Assembly: GCA_026122225.1 (NCBI GenBank)
Contig: JANEZZ010001677.1
Coordinates: 1,044,501-1,108,500, forward strand
Source of the DNA: Heloderma charlesbogerti
Lineage: Eukaryota > Chordata > Lepidosauria > Squamata > Helodermatidae
DNA length: 64,000 bases
Reading direction: 5' to 3'
In this document: in pieces, positions 9,650-21,381 of the stretch
Layout: the number at the start of each line of letters is the position of its first letter
Numbering within the stretch: position 1 is the stretch's first letter
Translations under genes and position numbers: made by a program
Notes under the pieces: model-generated
Told to the model about the DNA's origin: nothing
The model's input: only the letters and a program-made list of their open reading frames with translations
Database searches by the model: none

Positions 9650-12600
9650 TCACAAACACTTGAGGATGTACAGGTTGCAGGACGTCCCACGGGGGCAGTT
9701 GCACAATTTGCCGATGCGAGCCCCTTTCCGCACTGCACACAGCTCCCCGGCGTCACACTGCACAGGGGGACAGGGTGGAAAAGGTGTCGGGTACATGGTC
9801 GAGTGCAGACAGCTAGGTCAGCAATCTCTCATGCATGTGTCAGGGATGAATGTGCATACTATGAATGGGAAAGTCAATCCAACCCAGATCTTTTTTGCAT
9901 CCGTTAGCTCCGAAGTCTGTTCCTGCAGTTATCTGTGATTTACTTATTTTTTTAAAATGCTGTTTCTCTACATTTTAAAAATGCATTTTTATCCTCTTTT
10001 TTTTGAGCTGGGAACCGAACCAGACGCTTACATGTGCAAAAGCTACTGGATAACTTACATTCTTTCTTTTAAAAATTTCAACAAAACCAAAAAAGGAAGA
10101 AAAAAATTGTAGTGACGTAAATTTGTCTATCAATTTCAATGCCTGCATATGAAATATGTGTACATAAATGAAAATAAGCTTTCAAAGAATTATACATTAA
10201 CGGCAACAAAGGCCAACCAAATATCCGTATACATATCCATTTGCAAGTGGTGTCTGTATACCACCCGTTCAAATGTTTTAAGTGTTAAGGCTTCAATCCA
10301 TTGCATTAAATGGTAACTTAAATTCTGATCTGCACAATTACTCCAGGTTGGTGCTGGGAGAGATGAGGTCAGTTCATCACAGAACCTGCAAAGCTCAAAT
10401 TCCGTAAGCATACGAAGCTCTGGGCAACTGCTCTAATTTTCCGAATTCGGGCTTGGTTTTGCAATGAGTACAAGTAAGTTGTGTGGGATTGCCATGCAAG
10501 AGGAGTGACTTGCTTGTGATTCACTGTGATGACAATCTTGGCTTTTATAATCAGCTTTCTAATCTATATGGCATATGGGGGAAAAGCTGCAACCACGTGG
10601 CAGCGCCTGCTGAAATATCAGGAGGAAGATGGGGCGGTACACAGCAACAGCTCTGTCTACCAAAAGCAGAAGAATACTTGCTCTTCTACTTAAGTATTTT
10701 TATTTATGTGATTTGCACTCTGCCTTTCTACCAAGAAAAATGGCACTCAAGGCAGCTTGGAGTCATAAATAAAACGTGATTCAAACAATGATAAAACAGA
10801 TGAATTAAAATATAGTTAAAAAGACAGCAACCTTGATTAAAGTGAGCTTGTGCCAGTCATCTTTTAATAGAATACCCATGTGCAAACATGCCATGGAAGC
10901 TGAATAAAGCATCACCAGGCAATATATATATCCAATGAAAACCAGGCTGGTGGAGCATTCATGCACAAATCAAGCAGTCCCAAATGAGTCCAATCTTAGA
11001 AGACAACTTGTTGACATCCATCCGGGCTTCTGTCTTTATCAACAGCTTTTGTAGGACCTCTCATTTAGATCCAACCCCGGGACCTGCCAAACTTTGCAGC
11101 TCAGAATCACAGTGCCCAGGTCTGCTATTTCCCGCCAAATCCCTTTTGTATCATGGCTTTTAGATGTGCAGGAATTGTTTCTCATTTCTGTAAGCTGTTC
11201 AGGGAGCCGGGGGGCGGGCGGGCGGGCTGAAGAGCGGGATAAACATGCTGTAAGTAAATTAGTATATGGATCATTCTGCAATCTGCAGCAATGCTGTTTA
11301 TTTTGCTGTCACACCTCTCCCACAGTGTGGGGAATCTGAGGTCTAGATGTTGGAGTACAGCTCCCATCATCCTTGGCCACCCTGACTGATGGAAGTTGGG
11401 ATCCAACAACATCTGGGGAGGCATGAATTTCCCACCACTGCTCTACAGTAAATAGGTTACAGCTTTTAAGATCACCTAGCCAGAATGTCTATCCCTCCTT
11501 GTTAGAACCCAGAGAGCTCTAAAACAACCCCAAAGAGGGCAGATTCAATGCTGCTCCCACTGGCAACTTACCGACGGTACCCAGCCAAACTTCTTCTCAA
11601 TGAACGGCAGCTGGCTGTTCTTCAGCTTCTCCAAGACATCTTGCAGGGCTCCGATCTGCAAATCCAATCCTAGTACACTCAGAGAAGCAAACAGGGTGCA
11701 ACCATCAAGCAGTTTAAAAAGCTGAATGCGTGGAAAATGAGAAGATGGGGTACAGAAAGCGCACAGTTAAACTGGGAAGCCACCCTGGAAGAAGCCTGTT
11801 GCAACACAAACAGCAAAGAGCATCTTAAAATTGAACAAATTCAGCGCGGCAAGGCATTTTGTCTGGCAGCAGCCAACTAACTGGGCTGTGTATATGTGTA
11901 GTACATATGTGCAGTATACAAACACATCCTGACTAGGGAGGGAGGGAGTGTGTGCAATACATATAAAATTCCCTCTAATGGCAAACAGTGGTGAGTGCCA
12001 ATGCAAATGGAGGCAAAATGGGGCCATGAAGAAACATCAGAGAGGATCCAGCATGCTCAGGAGAGCACCGAGGTTTGCAGAAAAAATAAATGTCAATTTA
12101 AAAAACTTAAGGGGCAAACATTAATAGCCCCCAAACAGTCCAGTGAGGAGCGAGTGTGCTTTGTGGTCATGAAATGAGTGGCGATCGGAAAGGAAAAATG
12201 GAAAACTAGGCAACGGGGGTTCGGGAGGGGACGGCCTGCTGGAAGTGAGGATATGCTGCACAGTTCAGTATATAAAATAATTTGCAACATGAGGCTAATC
12301 TGTAAAACAAATAATGTGTGAATCTTGTACAATTTGTTCTTAAAGAACACGAATGTCTCTTCTCTCTTGTCCTTGCTTAGGGGAGGCATTTCCTACCTCA
12401 GATCAAACAAGCTCTAGTCAACAAAAAGCATCTGCCAAAAATATAGTTGTTAATCCTTTAAACACACTTCTCGACTCCCCCCCGCCCCGTTGGTTCCTTC
12501 TGTTTTGCCAATAAAAAAAAAAATCCAGTGAGTTCTCAAACCATCAAATCTTGCCTTGAACAAAACCCATTGCTGGTGGGGGGAATTAAAAAAAAATAAA

Positions 12601-13570
12601 ATTTCTGTACTGGGGGTGGGCAAGTCACGCTGTCAAGGACTGAGGACTGGCTAGAAGTCACTCTGTTTCTTTTGGTATCATATATCAGGAGCTGGTACCA
12701 GGGGCTGGCTTATTCCAGCCAAAGTTATGTTTCGAAAAGAAAGGCACTTTGATTCCTGCTCTGATCAAATTCTGGAGTTTCAGATCTCCTCCTCCACCCC
12801 GACACACAATACTACCTGTTAGTAAATGTGAATATTTTAATTTCGTTTGGCCCACGTTGGCTTTCCTAGTGAGGATGCACACTTATTTATAGCACTGTGG
12901 ACTAGAGGGGAACCAAACTGCCAGAGCATTCAAAACACTGAATTCAGGCTGAATTCATTTGAACACATAACTTAATTCATGGGATTTGCTGCTGCAAGAT
13001 GATGTGATGGCTTTAAAAGGGGGGGACAGACAAATCCGCAGAACGGGAAGAGGCGAGAAAGCTGAGAGCAGAACACTTGCATGCCAAGGCCATCTTGTCC
13101 CTCTGTTAGCCATGTCCAGGGGTGAGTGCTGATCATTATGTAGCTGATGTGGCACCATGCGCAAGAGGGCAAGATACTGGTGCGGGGGCTGGGATCGCCA
13201 TGGACGTTTGGCCTGGTCCAGCAGGGCTTGTCCTGCGCTCTGAGCAGCACCCAACAGCAAAAGGTGTGGAATTTTGGTATAAAGGCTTACTGTGGCATCT
13301 CGGCTGTCCTAACGGGGCTAGAGCTAATGTCATCACAAGTTCCCATCCCAGTGTCCTCCATGCTGCCTGAGGATAATGGGAGCTGTAGTTGTCCACCCAC
13401 CTGCAAATCTCTGGCCCCACATATTCCCTTACCATCTCCTTTTCCTCTCGGCTTTCGACAGCTGCAGCCTCGCCCGCCGCACCCCGGATCTCCGCCGATG
13501 CCTCGCAGGCACCCAAGAGCAAGAGGACGGCGCACCCGAAGCAGAGGGCAGAAAACCGGGAGGTGGCCAT
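9650..13570 (-). CDS. CART-type neuropeptide precursor (CARTPT paralogue), complete, three exons
   Basis: Encodes a secreted precursor for a cocaine- and amphetamine-regulated-transcript-like peptide. Coding exons, minus strand: 13570-13433 (46 codons), 11655-11572 (28 codons), 9757-9650 (35 codons plus stop), all phase 0 with GT/AG borders; 109 residues against 116 in human CARTPT. Residues 1-26 form a signal peptide (hydrophobic [17 protein letters not shown]). Exon 1 ends REEKEM and joins exon 2 [12 protein letters not shown], matching the EKELIEALQEVLKKLK part of CARTPT. Exon 3 holds the mature core [17 protein letters not shown] and [11 protein letters not shown] ending in KCL, with all six disulphide cysteines. 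Differences from CARTPT, such as the short acidic/Ala-rich propeptide and [13 protein letters not shown] in place of KSKRVPIYEKKYG, suggest a CART paralogue (CART2-like) rather than CARTPT itself. No KR pair is visible in the KNSQLP region where one precedes the CARTPT active peptide. It lies tail-to-tail with the ZP gene. Confidence 0.92.
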
Positions 13571-13628
13571 GGTACTCAAGTCGGCCCACGCTGGCTTTCC
13601 ACTGGGCAGCGAAAGAGACCCGGGCTCT

Positions 13629-13634
13629 ATTATA
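13629..13634 (-). promoter_or_regulatory. TATA box of the CART-like gene
   Basis: On the minus strand CTATAATAG lies about 60 bases upstream of the ATG at 13570, in a GC-richer stretch. That is a suitable distance for a short 5' UTR. Confidence 0.55.
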
Positions 13635-13789
13635 GCAGCTTCACTCCTGCGCTGGATCCGTCTTCCACAGCCTGATTGGTGGAAAGTAGGAGTGTGTGTG
13701 TGTGCAAATAGAGTGTGCAGGTTTAGTTGTGCTAGCTGGGCTGGAAAGCTATGGTGGGGGGGTGCTGTTTGGAAAGACCTCAATCTCCA

Positions 13790-13795
13790 ACGTCA
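13790..13795 (-). promoter_or_regulatory. CRE half-site TGACGT upstream of the CART-like gene
   Basis: TGACGT on the minus strand, with a second TGACATCAG-like motif next to it, about 220 bases upstream of the start codon. CARTPT promoters in mammals are driven through a proximal CRE; here the match is a half-site only. Confidence 0.35.
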
Positions 13796-14104
13796 CTGAT
13801 GTCATATGGCTCCTGCCCACAAGGGAATCACCCCTGGTTCCGTTTCTGATGCATTTCTCAAAGACCGCTGAGCAAATAACGTGACACCAATTTCCATCAA
13901 GAGGCTGCCGTGTTTTAATACCCCCCCCCAAAGGACATTGAGGTGGGGAGGGACACAAGGTAATTTGGCCTCCTCTTGGCGTCAGGCTGTCATGGTCGGG
14001 TCACCCAATATTCTAAAGCAAACATCCTCCGGCCGCGAAGTCCGGAGAGAAATGGGAGCACAGCCGGGTGACATCTCCACCCACTTCGCCGCGTGATGGT
14101 GGCT

Positions 14105-14290
14105 ACAGGAATGTTGGAAGAGCCGTGCTTGAGCAGACCAGGGGTCCAACTGGCCTAGCTTCCCGTCTCCCACCATGTCCAACCAGATGCCCCACCAGGT
14201 AAGCCCAAAAGCAGGAAGACCTGTGGCTACTTGGTGATAGACTACCGCTGAAGATGGGAGGCTCTGCTTAGCGGACACTTAGCTGCCGTT
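14105..14290 (+). mobile_element. Dispersed SINE-like repeat, degenerate copy
   Basis: Contains AAGAGCCGTGCTTGAGCAGA and CCAACCAGATGCCCCACCAG with GCCCAAAAGCAGGAAGACCT. It resembles the repeat at 60425-60583 (AAGAGCCCTGCTGGATCAGG ... AACCCACAAGCAGAGCACGA). Family name unknown to me; no coding content. Confidence 0.5.
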
Positions 14291-14514
14291 CAGCCTGTCC
14301 TCTATGAATTTATCATCCATTTTTACTGTCCTCATCAGGAGAAGCACTGGAACAGGCCAAAGTGGTTGTGTCAAGTCCAGAATCCTGGACCTGCTCCCCA
14401 AACCAGAGCACGAAAGTAGTAGCCCTTCTGTTTTCCTCTGCAAACCTCCTGGATCCAGAGTTAGACTGCACCTGAAGGTGGAGGCTCAACTTAAATGTCA
14501 TCGCTAACGGCTAT

Positions 14515-14610
14515 TGCTTATTATTTATTATTAAATTTATTAATCGCCCATCTGGCTGGTCACCCAGCCACTCCGGACGATGGACAGCATACAATAAAAC
14601 AATTTATTGC
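14515..14610 (-). mobile_element. L2 3'-tail fragment
   Basis: TTATTAATCGCCCATCTGGC and TGGTCACCCAGCCACTC repeat the 3' end of the L2 subfamily at 2060 and 27300; only about 95 bp are kept. Confidence 0.7.
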
Positions 14611-14734
14611 TAGGCCATTCTCTTCTCCTCTGATCCATTTAAGGAGAAAATAAGAGTTCTGCTGTACAATACCAGTGAGCCCACCTAATCCAGCTTCTCC
14701 AGGCCACTGGATCCTGCCAGAAGCAGGAAGAAAG

Positions 14735-15185
14735 TACTTAGAGCAATACAACAATGGAACTGATTACATGGGGAGGCGGTGGGCTCTCCCACACTGGAGG
14801 CCTTCAAGACGAGGCTGGGCTGGACAGCCGCCTGTCAGGGATGCTCTGACTTAGATTCCTGCATGGAGCAGGGGGTTGGACTCGATGGTCTCGTAGGCCC
14901 CTTCCAACCCTACTATTGAAGTACTTTAGCCACATCATGAGAAGACAGGATACCCTGGAGAAGATGCTGATGCTAGGGAAAGTGGAAGGCCAAAGGAAGA
15001 GGGGCCGACCAAGGGCAAGATGGATGGATGATATTCTGGAGGTGACGGACCCGACCTTGGGGGCGCTGGGGGTGGCGACGGCCGACAGGAAGCTCTGGCG
15101 TGGGCTGGTCCATGAAGCCACGAAGAGTCGGAAGCGACTGACCGAATAAACAACAACAAACCCTACTATTCTATGATTCTATGCT
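14735..15185 (+). mobile_element. CR1 3' end, split by an RTE-like insertion
   Basis: The CR1 3' end (GGTGGGCTCTCCCACACTGG, GGCCTTCAAGACGAGGCTGG, CAGGGGGTTGGACTCGATGG) runs to 14917 and resumes at 15159 with CCCTACTATTCTATGATTCT, the CR1 terminal octamer repeat. The interruption is the separate RTE-like entry. Confidence 0.85.
14918..15158 (+). mobile_element. 5'-truncated RTE-like LINE 3' end with 12-bp target-site duplication
   Basis: Encodes the C-terminal end typical of RTE-type ORFs: MRRQDTLEKMLMLGKVEGQ, RKRGRPRARWMDDI, LWRGLVHEATKSRKRL, then a stop and a CAACAACAAA tail. It is flanked by AACCCTACTATT at 14906-14917 and 15159-15170, a 12-bp target-site duplication cut in the CR1 terminal repeat. 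The layout resembles the C terminus of BovB (26.5 kb) but the sequence differs, so it is a separate RTE-like family. Confidence 0.8.
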
Positions 15186-17269
15186 GAGCTGTTCCACCAG
15201 CCCTGCTGAAAGACTACCTAATTTTTTTCCTCTACTCTCCTATCTCTTCTCCCTCGTGTGTCATGACTTTTTAGATTGCAAGCCCCCAAAAGGGTCTCGG
15301 AGCAGCTTACATATAATCAATGAAACGGGGCAGGGTGTTGATTATATGGACGCTGCTCCAAGACCCGTTTTGCCTGAGGAACAGGATAAACATCAATAAG
15401 CCATAATGAGAACCCAAAATCTTCTCAAGGTCAGTGAGGAACAGGTTAAACATTTGGTGCAACTCAATAATGCCGGTGGGTGGGATTTTCCATTATCTAT
15501 TATTTTTATATTCACCAGAGAATGTACCCAGCTTTGCATGGGTTGGAGCGGCCTTCATGTTGACGCAACAATGGCATTAAGCAGACTTGAACACATTGCA
15601 CCCACCCTGTCTGAGTGATGCCCCTAGGCATGGCCCCTGGCATAGTGCACCCCTATAGCCCCCTGAGGGAGGGGTCTCCCCACTCCATCCCCCCTGAGGG
15701 GTGCTGACCCACAACAGGGGGGAGGAGCAGTTGTGTAATCCGACAGCTCCCCCCACCTCAAACTGTGTTGACTGCAAAGTTATGCAGTTTAGGGAAGCCC
15801 TCCATCTAGTGGCTGAAGATGTTCCTGCAGGGTTCAAGCACACAGCCACATTTAAAGCAATTAAAATTAATGAATGCATGTTAACAACCAAATAACCCCA
15901 CGGTGTACACCCCTATGGCTCCCTTAGTGTGCATGCCAAGTTTTAGGTGTCTAGGTTTCATGGTTTTGGGTGCTACGGCACTGACAGACAGACATCCTCT
16001 TTTATTATTACAGATGCGGTGGTTGACAGGGTAATGAAACAAGTCTCTGCCCCAGGGAACTTACAATTTAAAATTCAACACAGTGGGAAAGGTGGGAAAT
16101 AGAGGTATGGATAAACAAGGGGAAAAGGTGTGCCCATCTCAGTTACCCATTCCTCACACATGCAGTACAACTCTGTGCAGGTTTACTTGGAAGCAAAGAC
16201 CCCCGAGTTCAATGTGGCTTACTCCCAAGTAAATGCGCATAGGATTACAGCCATAGTTTAAGTGCAGGATGAGAAAGCATTCACATAGAAAGGCAGGCTT
16301 GGAGAAGGGAGAAGAAAGAGAGCAAAACTTCATGCAAGTTTCCGAAGGGCTGGGGGTGGGGGTCTCCAGGAATAAGACGTAGCAAAGAAGAAGAAAAAAA
16401 CCTGAACATCTCTTTATTATTATTAAAAATAAAAGCAGTACAAAATTATGTTTTCCATTACAATATATGTTTAAAGACTTTCAAAACCAGTGTTACAAAA
16501 TGAACAAACAGTCCTGTGACACCTTGAAGACAAACCCATTTTTAATGGCATGCACTTTTGCAGACCACAACCCCCCTCATGCTGGCTGGGAACGATGGGA
16601 TTTGCAGTCCAGCTCATCTGGAGAATGCCAGCCTGGGGTTTCACTTAATGATGTCATAACCAATTCGTTAGCCTCTAGGGTGCCACAAGACCCTTCATCA
16701 TTTTTGCTGCAAGAGACAAATACTGCCACCCCTCTGGGTACAAAACTAAACCAAGGATTTCTATCTGGCATAAATCAAGGAGAAACTCTGGAGAAACGTT
16801 GTGCTCTGTCATTCCTCGTCTGGTGAAGAAAAGAGGCGAGTGATCCTCTAATATTTACAAGAGAAAAAGGGGCATATTTTGGAATCCCAGGAGTTATGGT
16901 GTGGGGGAATTCATACCAGAGATTTAGCAGGCCAGAATAACTCATTGGGAGACACAAACGCCCCATCAGCTCTGACCAAGTCGGAGAATTTGGGGAGTGG
17001 ATGATATGGTTTGGCGCAGAAAAAGAGTTGCTGGCGAACTGATGTGTAACAGATTGCCTGGGCTTTCTGCACAAAGCCACGTTGAGTGGGGTTGGGAATG
17101 GAGCAGCAGCCCTAGTTCAGAAGATCTGGCCCCCTCTGAAGGCTTCATCCCTGCTCAGACAGATGGAGATGGCACCAAAATGGATGGATACGCTCCTGGA
17201 TGCGTTTCCACACTCAGGAGGCAGCACGTGCAGCAGGAAGCCAGGTGTGTGGCGGAGGTGGTGTTGAGC

Positions 17270-17522
17270 AGGGGTGTATTCACACACACACAGCCCCACA
17301 GAAGTCCACATTTCACCATTAACACACACATATCCAAATTCTTAAATTTGGACACAAACAACTCAACATTAATTCATACAAACACACGCACACCCAAAGC
17401 GTTCAGACACAGACAGCCAAATTCTCTCATTAATGCACACAGACACGGCCAAACTCATTAACACACCCACCACACACACGTCCAAAGCGTTCACACACAG
17501 ACACAGCCAAATTCTGTCATTT
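17270..17522. repeat. Degenerate CA-rich minisatellite
   Basis: Imperfect units built on CCAAAGCGTTC and ACAGACACAGCCAAATTCT, alternating with CATTAACACACACA. Two best-preserved units begin near 17393 and 17481 (about 88-base period). Confidence 0.75.
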
Positions 17523-17916
17523 GCGCTGGGCACCTCAGCTGTCTCCACTCACCTGGGGTTGGATCCAGATTGACGCTGGATCAACTGCGCTGGCAGAACT
17601 GACCTTGCCTGTCCCTTCTGTCCCACGCTTTCCAACCCTTGGTTTCCTGCACAAATTCTTCTGCTTTCAAGGATCAGGTTCCCGAAGAATCTGTGTCCCA
17701 GTGAAACTGGGACAAAGTATACACAGAGTGGATTCAAGGGTTTTTAATACGTATTTGGTTTAAGACGGCCTTCTCCAATGTGGTGCCCCCCGGATTTTTC
17801 AGATCACAACTTGCCCACACTGGCTGGGGCTGATCAGAATTGGAGTCCGTCCACATGTTGGGAGGGGGGCGGGCTCTGGTTCCTCACCCTGCTTCTATAG
17901 AAGGAAAGCAGCAACC

Positions 17917-18045
17917 AAACTCCTGAATATTAGAACACAGCCAGCACATCTCCGTAAGGCTACAGCTCTCGCCATGAGGACTACAAACCTGACTTTTAAC
18001 AAATTCAAATTTGAACGTTGATTGGATACCTAAAAACCGGACACT
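17917..18045 (+). repeat. Unclassified dispersed repeat, copy 1
   Basis: Starts CCTGAATATTAGAACACAGC, continues CTCGCCATGAGGACTACAA and GACTTTTAAC, ends GTTGATTGGATACCTAAA. A clear second copy lies at 55597-55735. No open frame and no family recognised. Confidence 0.65.
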
Positions 18046-18394
18046 GGGTTCCAAACGCAGCAACCCCTGTTTCCTTCTGGCTTCTCATTCAAGGAACAAC
18101 CAACCACTCAACCAGCCATGATTCGCCTGGCACTAGCTTTGCTAGCAAATTAGGGCACATTCCTAAGCCATGCTAGCTGGGGAATGCTGGGAGCTGTGGG
18201 AGTTTTTTCTTTCTAAACCTGCATAGGATTGCATGGCTGCAGTGGCTTTACCAGCACCTGCATCACTGGTTTGTAGCTATGGTTCAGTTTTAGCCAATTT
18301 TAGTCCATTCTTTATTCCTGGTTTTTAACTGGGAAGCTTTTCTGAGCCGCCTTGCAGGCTATTCCACTGGAAAGCCAAGGTCATTTAAAATAAA

Positions 18395-18540
18395 TACATA
18401 CGTTATTACAAAATACATACGTTACAAAATATGTATTACGTACGTAACTACGTATTACAAAATACAAATTTTTTATTAAAATACGTATTACAAAATACAT
18501 ACGTTATTACATAAATACATACGTTATTACGTTATTTGAT
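18395..18540. repeat. ATACATACGTTATTACAAA minisatellite
   Basis: Repeated variants of AAATACATACGTTATTAC and its reverse-complement-like forms (TACGTATTACAAAATAC) over about 145 bp. Confidence 0.85.
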
Positions 18541-18589
18541 TTGATTTCTTTCTAGCAAGAAAACAGCACACAAGGCTCTCACTGAGCTA

Positions 18590-18780
18590 GAACCAAGGGG
18601 TGGAAATTGCAGGGAAGTGAAACATTAGGAGAAACCAGCAGGTGGTAGGCTCTCCTTCACTGGGGGTGTTTAAGCTGGACAGCCATTGGTAAGGGATGCG
18701 TTAAACTGGACTCTTGCACTGAGCAAAGGGGTGGATTAGATGATCTCTGAGGCCCCTTCCAACTCTATGATTGCAGGTTG
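18590..18780 (+). mobile_element. CR1 LINE 3'-end fragment
   Basis: TAGGCTCTCCTTCACTGGGG, AAGCTGGACAGCCATTGGTA, then GGCCCCTTCCAACTCTATGA, the conserved CR1 3' end in degenerate form. Confidence 0.7.
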
Positions 18781-18892
18781 ATTGCAAAGATCTCTGGTGT
18801 TTTGCTTGGGAACTGCCTTGAAGCTGGGTTAAAGCTAGAGAGGAGGTGGGGGCTGCCCCTCCTTAAGCGAGCCATCAGGTTTTTCTCTGCTT

Positions 18893-21381
18893 TATTTTAT
18901 TTTATTTATTTCATTTCTATACCGCCCAATAGCTGAAGCTCTCTGGACAGTTCACAAAAATTAAAACCAAACAACACATAATAAAACAATTTAAAATATA
19001 CAGAACATTAAAACCACAATATAACAATACAACCACAATAAAACCTAGCAGCAGTGCAGGAGTTTAAAATACAGATTTAAAACAGCAAAGTTAAAAATTT
19101 AGAAAGCTAAAAGGCTAAAATGCCTGGGAAAATAAAAAGGTCTTCACCTGGCGCCGAAAGGAATACAATGTAGGTGCCAGGCGAACCTCACTAGGGAGCT
19201 CATTCCAGAGCCGGGGGGCCACAGCAGAAAAAGCCCTCCTCCTGGTAGACACCCGCCTCACTTCCTTTGGCAGGGGCTCACGGAGGAGGGCCGCTGAGGA
19301 TGATCTTAAGGTCCGGGCAGGCACATATGGGGGGAGGCGATCCTTCAGGTAACCTGGCCCCAAGCCGTTCAGGGCTTTGAATGTTAACACCAGCACTTTG
19401 AATTGGGCCCGGAAATGGACCGGCAGCCAGTGCAGCTGGAAAAGTACTGGCGTAATATGAGCTCGCAGGCCAGTCCCTGTTAACAATCTTGCTGCCCTAT
19501 TTTGGACCAGCTGAAGTTTCCGGACCGTTTTCAAAGGCAGCCCCACGTATAACGCATTGCAGTAATCCAGAAGAGAAGTTATCAGAGCATGGATAACTGT
19601 AGCTAGGCTGTCTCTGTCCAGAGAAGGGCGCAGTTGGTATACCAGCCTAAGCTGATAAAAAGTGCTCCGTGCCACTGAGTTCACTGTGCCTCAAGTGACA
19701 GTTCTGGATCCAAGAGCACCCCCAAACTACGAACCTGATCCTTTAGGGGGAGAGCAGCCCCCTCCAGAACAGGTTGAATATCGCCTAGCCGGGCAGATGA
19801 ACCACCCACTAACAGCACCTCCGTCTCGTCTGGATTGAGTTTCAGGTTATTGGCCCTCATCCAGTCCATTACCGTGCCCAGGCCCTGATTCAGAACAGCC
19901 ACTGCCTCACCTGGGTTTGGTGAGAAAGAGAGGCAGAGCTGGGTGTCATCCGCATATTGATGGCACCTCAGCCCACCCTTCCGGATAACCTCCCCCAGCG
20001 GTTTCATGTAGATGTTGAACAGCATAGGGGACAAAATACAGCCCTGTGGAACCCCATGGCACAATTGCCATGGCACAGAGCAATAATCCCCCAGCACCAC
20101 CTTCTGGAATCGGCCATCCAAGTAGGAGCAGAGCCACTGCAGTGCAGTGCCTCCAACTCCCAACCCAGACAACCTATCCAGAAGGATACCATGGTCGATG
20201 GTATCGAAAGCTGCTGAGAGGTCCAGGAGAATCAACAGGGTCGCACTCCCCCTGTCCCTCTCCCGGCAGAGGTCATCCCACAGGGCGACCAAGGCAGTTT
20301 CTGCTCCAAAACCAGGCCTGAAGCCCGATTGAAATGGATCTAGATAATCCGTTTCATTCAAGAGTGCCTGGAGCTGTCCTACAACCACCCGCTCAAGCAC
20401 CTTACCCAGGAAGGGGATGTTGGCCACTGGCCTATAATTGTTACCATCCTCTGGGTCCAGGTTAGGCTTTTTCAGGAGTGGTCTAATTACTGCCTCTTTT
20501 AAAGCAGCAGGCACCACTCCCTCTCTCAAGGAGGAATTTACAACCTCCTGGACCCAGCCGGACAACCCCTCCTTGTTTGATGTAAGAAGCCATGAAGGGC
20601 AAGGGTCAAGCAAACAAGTGGTCGATCGGACTTGGCCAAGCACCTTGTCTGCATCCTCAGGCCTCAGTAACTGAAACCCATCCAATAAAACTGGACCAGA
20701 CGGTGCTCTGAACGCCTCTACCAATGGAACTGCATTAATGGTGGTGTCCAATTCATGACGAATCTGAGCGACTTTATCTTCAAAGTGCCGTGCAAACTCG
20801 TCACAGCGTGCTACCGAGGGTTCCACCGTCTCTCTCCCTGGCCCAGAATGTAACAGGCTGCGAACCACTCGGAAAAGCTCCACTGGACGACACTGAGAAG
20901 ATGCAGTGCTGGTGGAAAAGAACTGCCTCTTTGCCACCCTCACCGCCACAGAGTAGGCTCGATAGTGGGCTCTTACCTGTGTTCGGTCAGACTCAGCACG
21001 AGTTTTCCTCCACCTGCGTTCCAGCTGTCTCCCCTCTTGCTTCATTGCCCTCAGCTCAGGTGTATACCAAGGAGCGGGCCGGGCTCTGCTCAGAGGGAGA
21101 GGGCGCTTGGGCGCGATCGTGTCAACCGCCCGAGTCGTCTCTGCATTCCACAGAGCGACCTGGGCTTCGACAGGAGCACCAGCCATACCAGCAGGAAAAT
21201 CCCCCAGAGCCCTCTGGAGTCCACCAGAATCCATTGGCCTCCGGGGGCGGACCATTTTAATAGGTCCCCCACCCTTGCAGAGGGGAAAGGCCGCCAGGAG
21301 TCTAAACCTCAGCAGGAAGTGATCTGCTTTGGGACCCATTCCCCCAGTCCCCAGGGAGTAACCCTGAGTCACTGTTTGCAT
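18893..21381 (-). mobile_element. L2-clade LINE (subfamily A), ~2.5 kb, nearly intact reverse transcriptase
   Basis: Minus-strand open frame 21381-19681 (566 codons) followed by frame 19684-19115 (189 codons). The first begins in the end of the endonuclease domain (KADHFLLRFRLL), passes the linker (APWYTPELRAMKQEGRQLER) and enters reverse transcriptase: RPVANIPFLGKVLERVV, LLDLSAAFDTIDHG (motif A, about residue 392), GVPQGCILSPMLFNIYM (motif B), HQYADDTQL (catalytic YADD, about residue 473). The second frame has the C-terminal SLLDYCNALYVGLPLKTV and LHWLPVHFRAQFKVLVLTFK. Compared with the copy at 31.7 kb, the frame is broken only by a single missing T at about 19681. The 3' UTR ends in the tail GGCGGTATAGAAATGAAAT (read on the minus strand). 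It is 5'-truncated in the endonuclease, so not mobile. Confidence 0.92.

Larger units (their letters stand above)
15186..18590. other. Repeat-poor intergenic stretch
   Basis: No gene recognised. Contains (a) a MITE-like palindromic piece at about 16155-16260 (CTTACTCCCAAGTAAATGCG, CATAGGATTACAGCC), (b) a LINE-like 3' sequence near 15900-16010 with CACTGACAGACAGACAT, (c) copies of the short palindromic repeat near 16560 and 17775, and (d) tandem repeats listed separately. Open frames here are short and unlike known proteins. Confidence 0.5.

Noticed and set aside
13136..13783. 215-codon minus-strand frame over CART exon 1
   Set aside because: Only 46 codons (13570-13433) belong to the gene; the rest is 5' flank and intron read-through beyond a clear GT donor.
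16040..16090. CTCTGCCCCAGGGAACTTAC resembling an ancient LINE/SINE 3' end
   Set aside because: Too short and degenerate to assign to a family.
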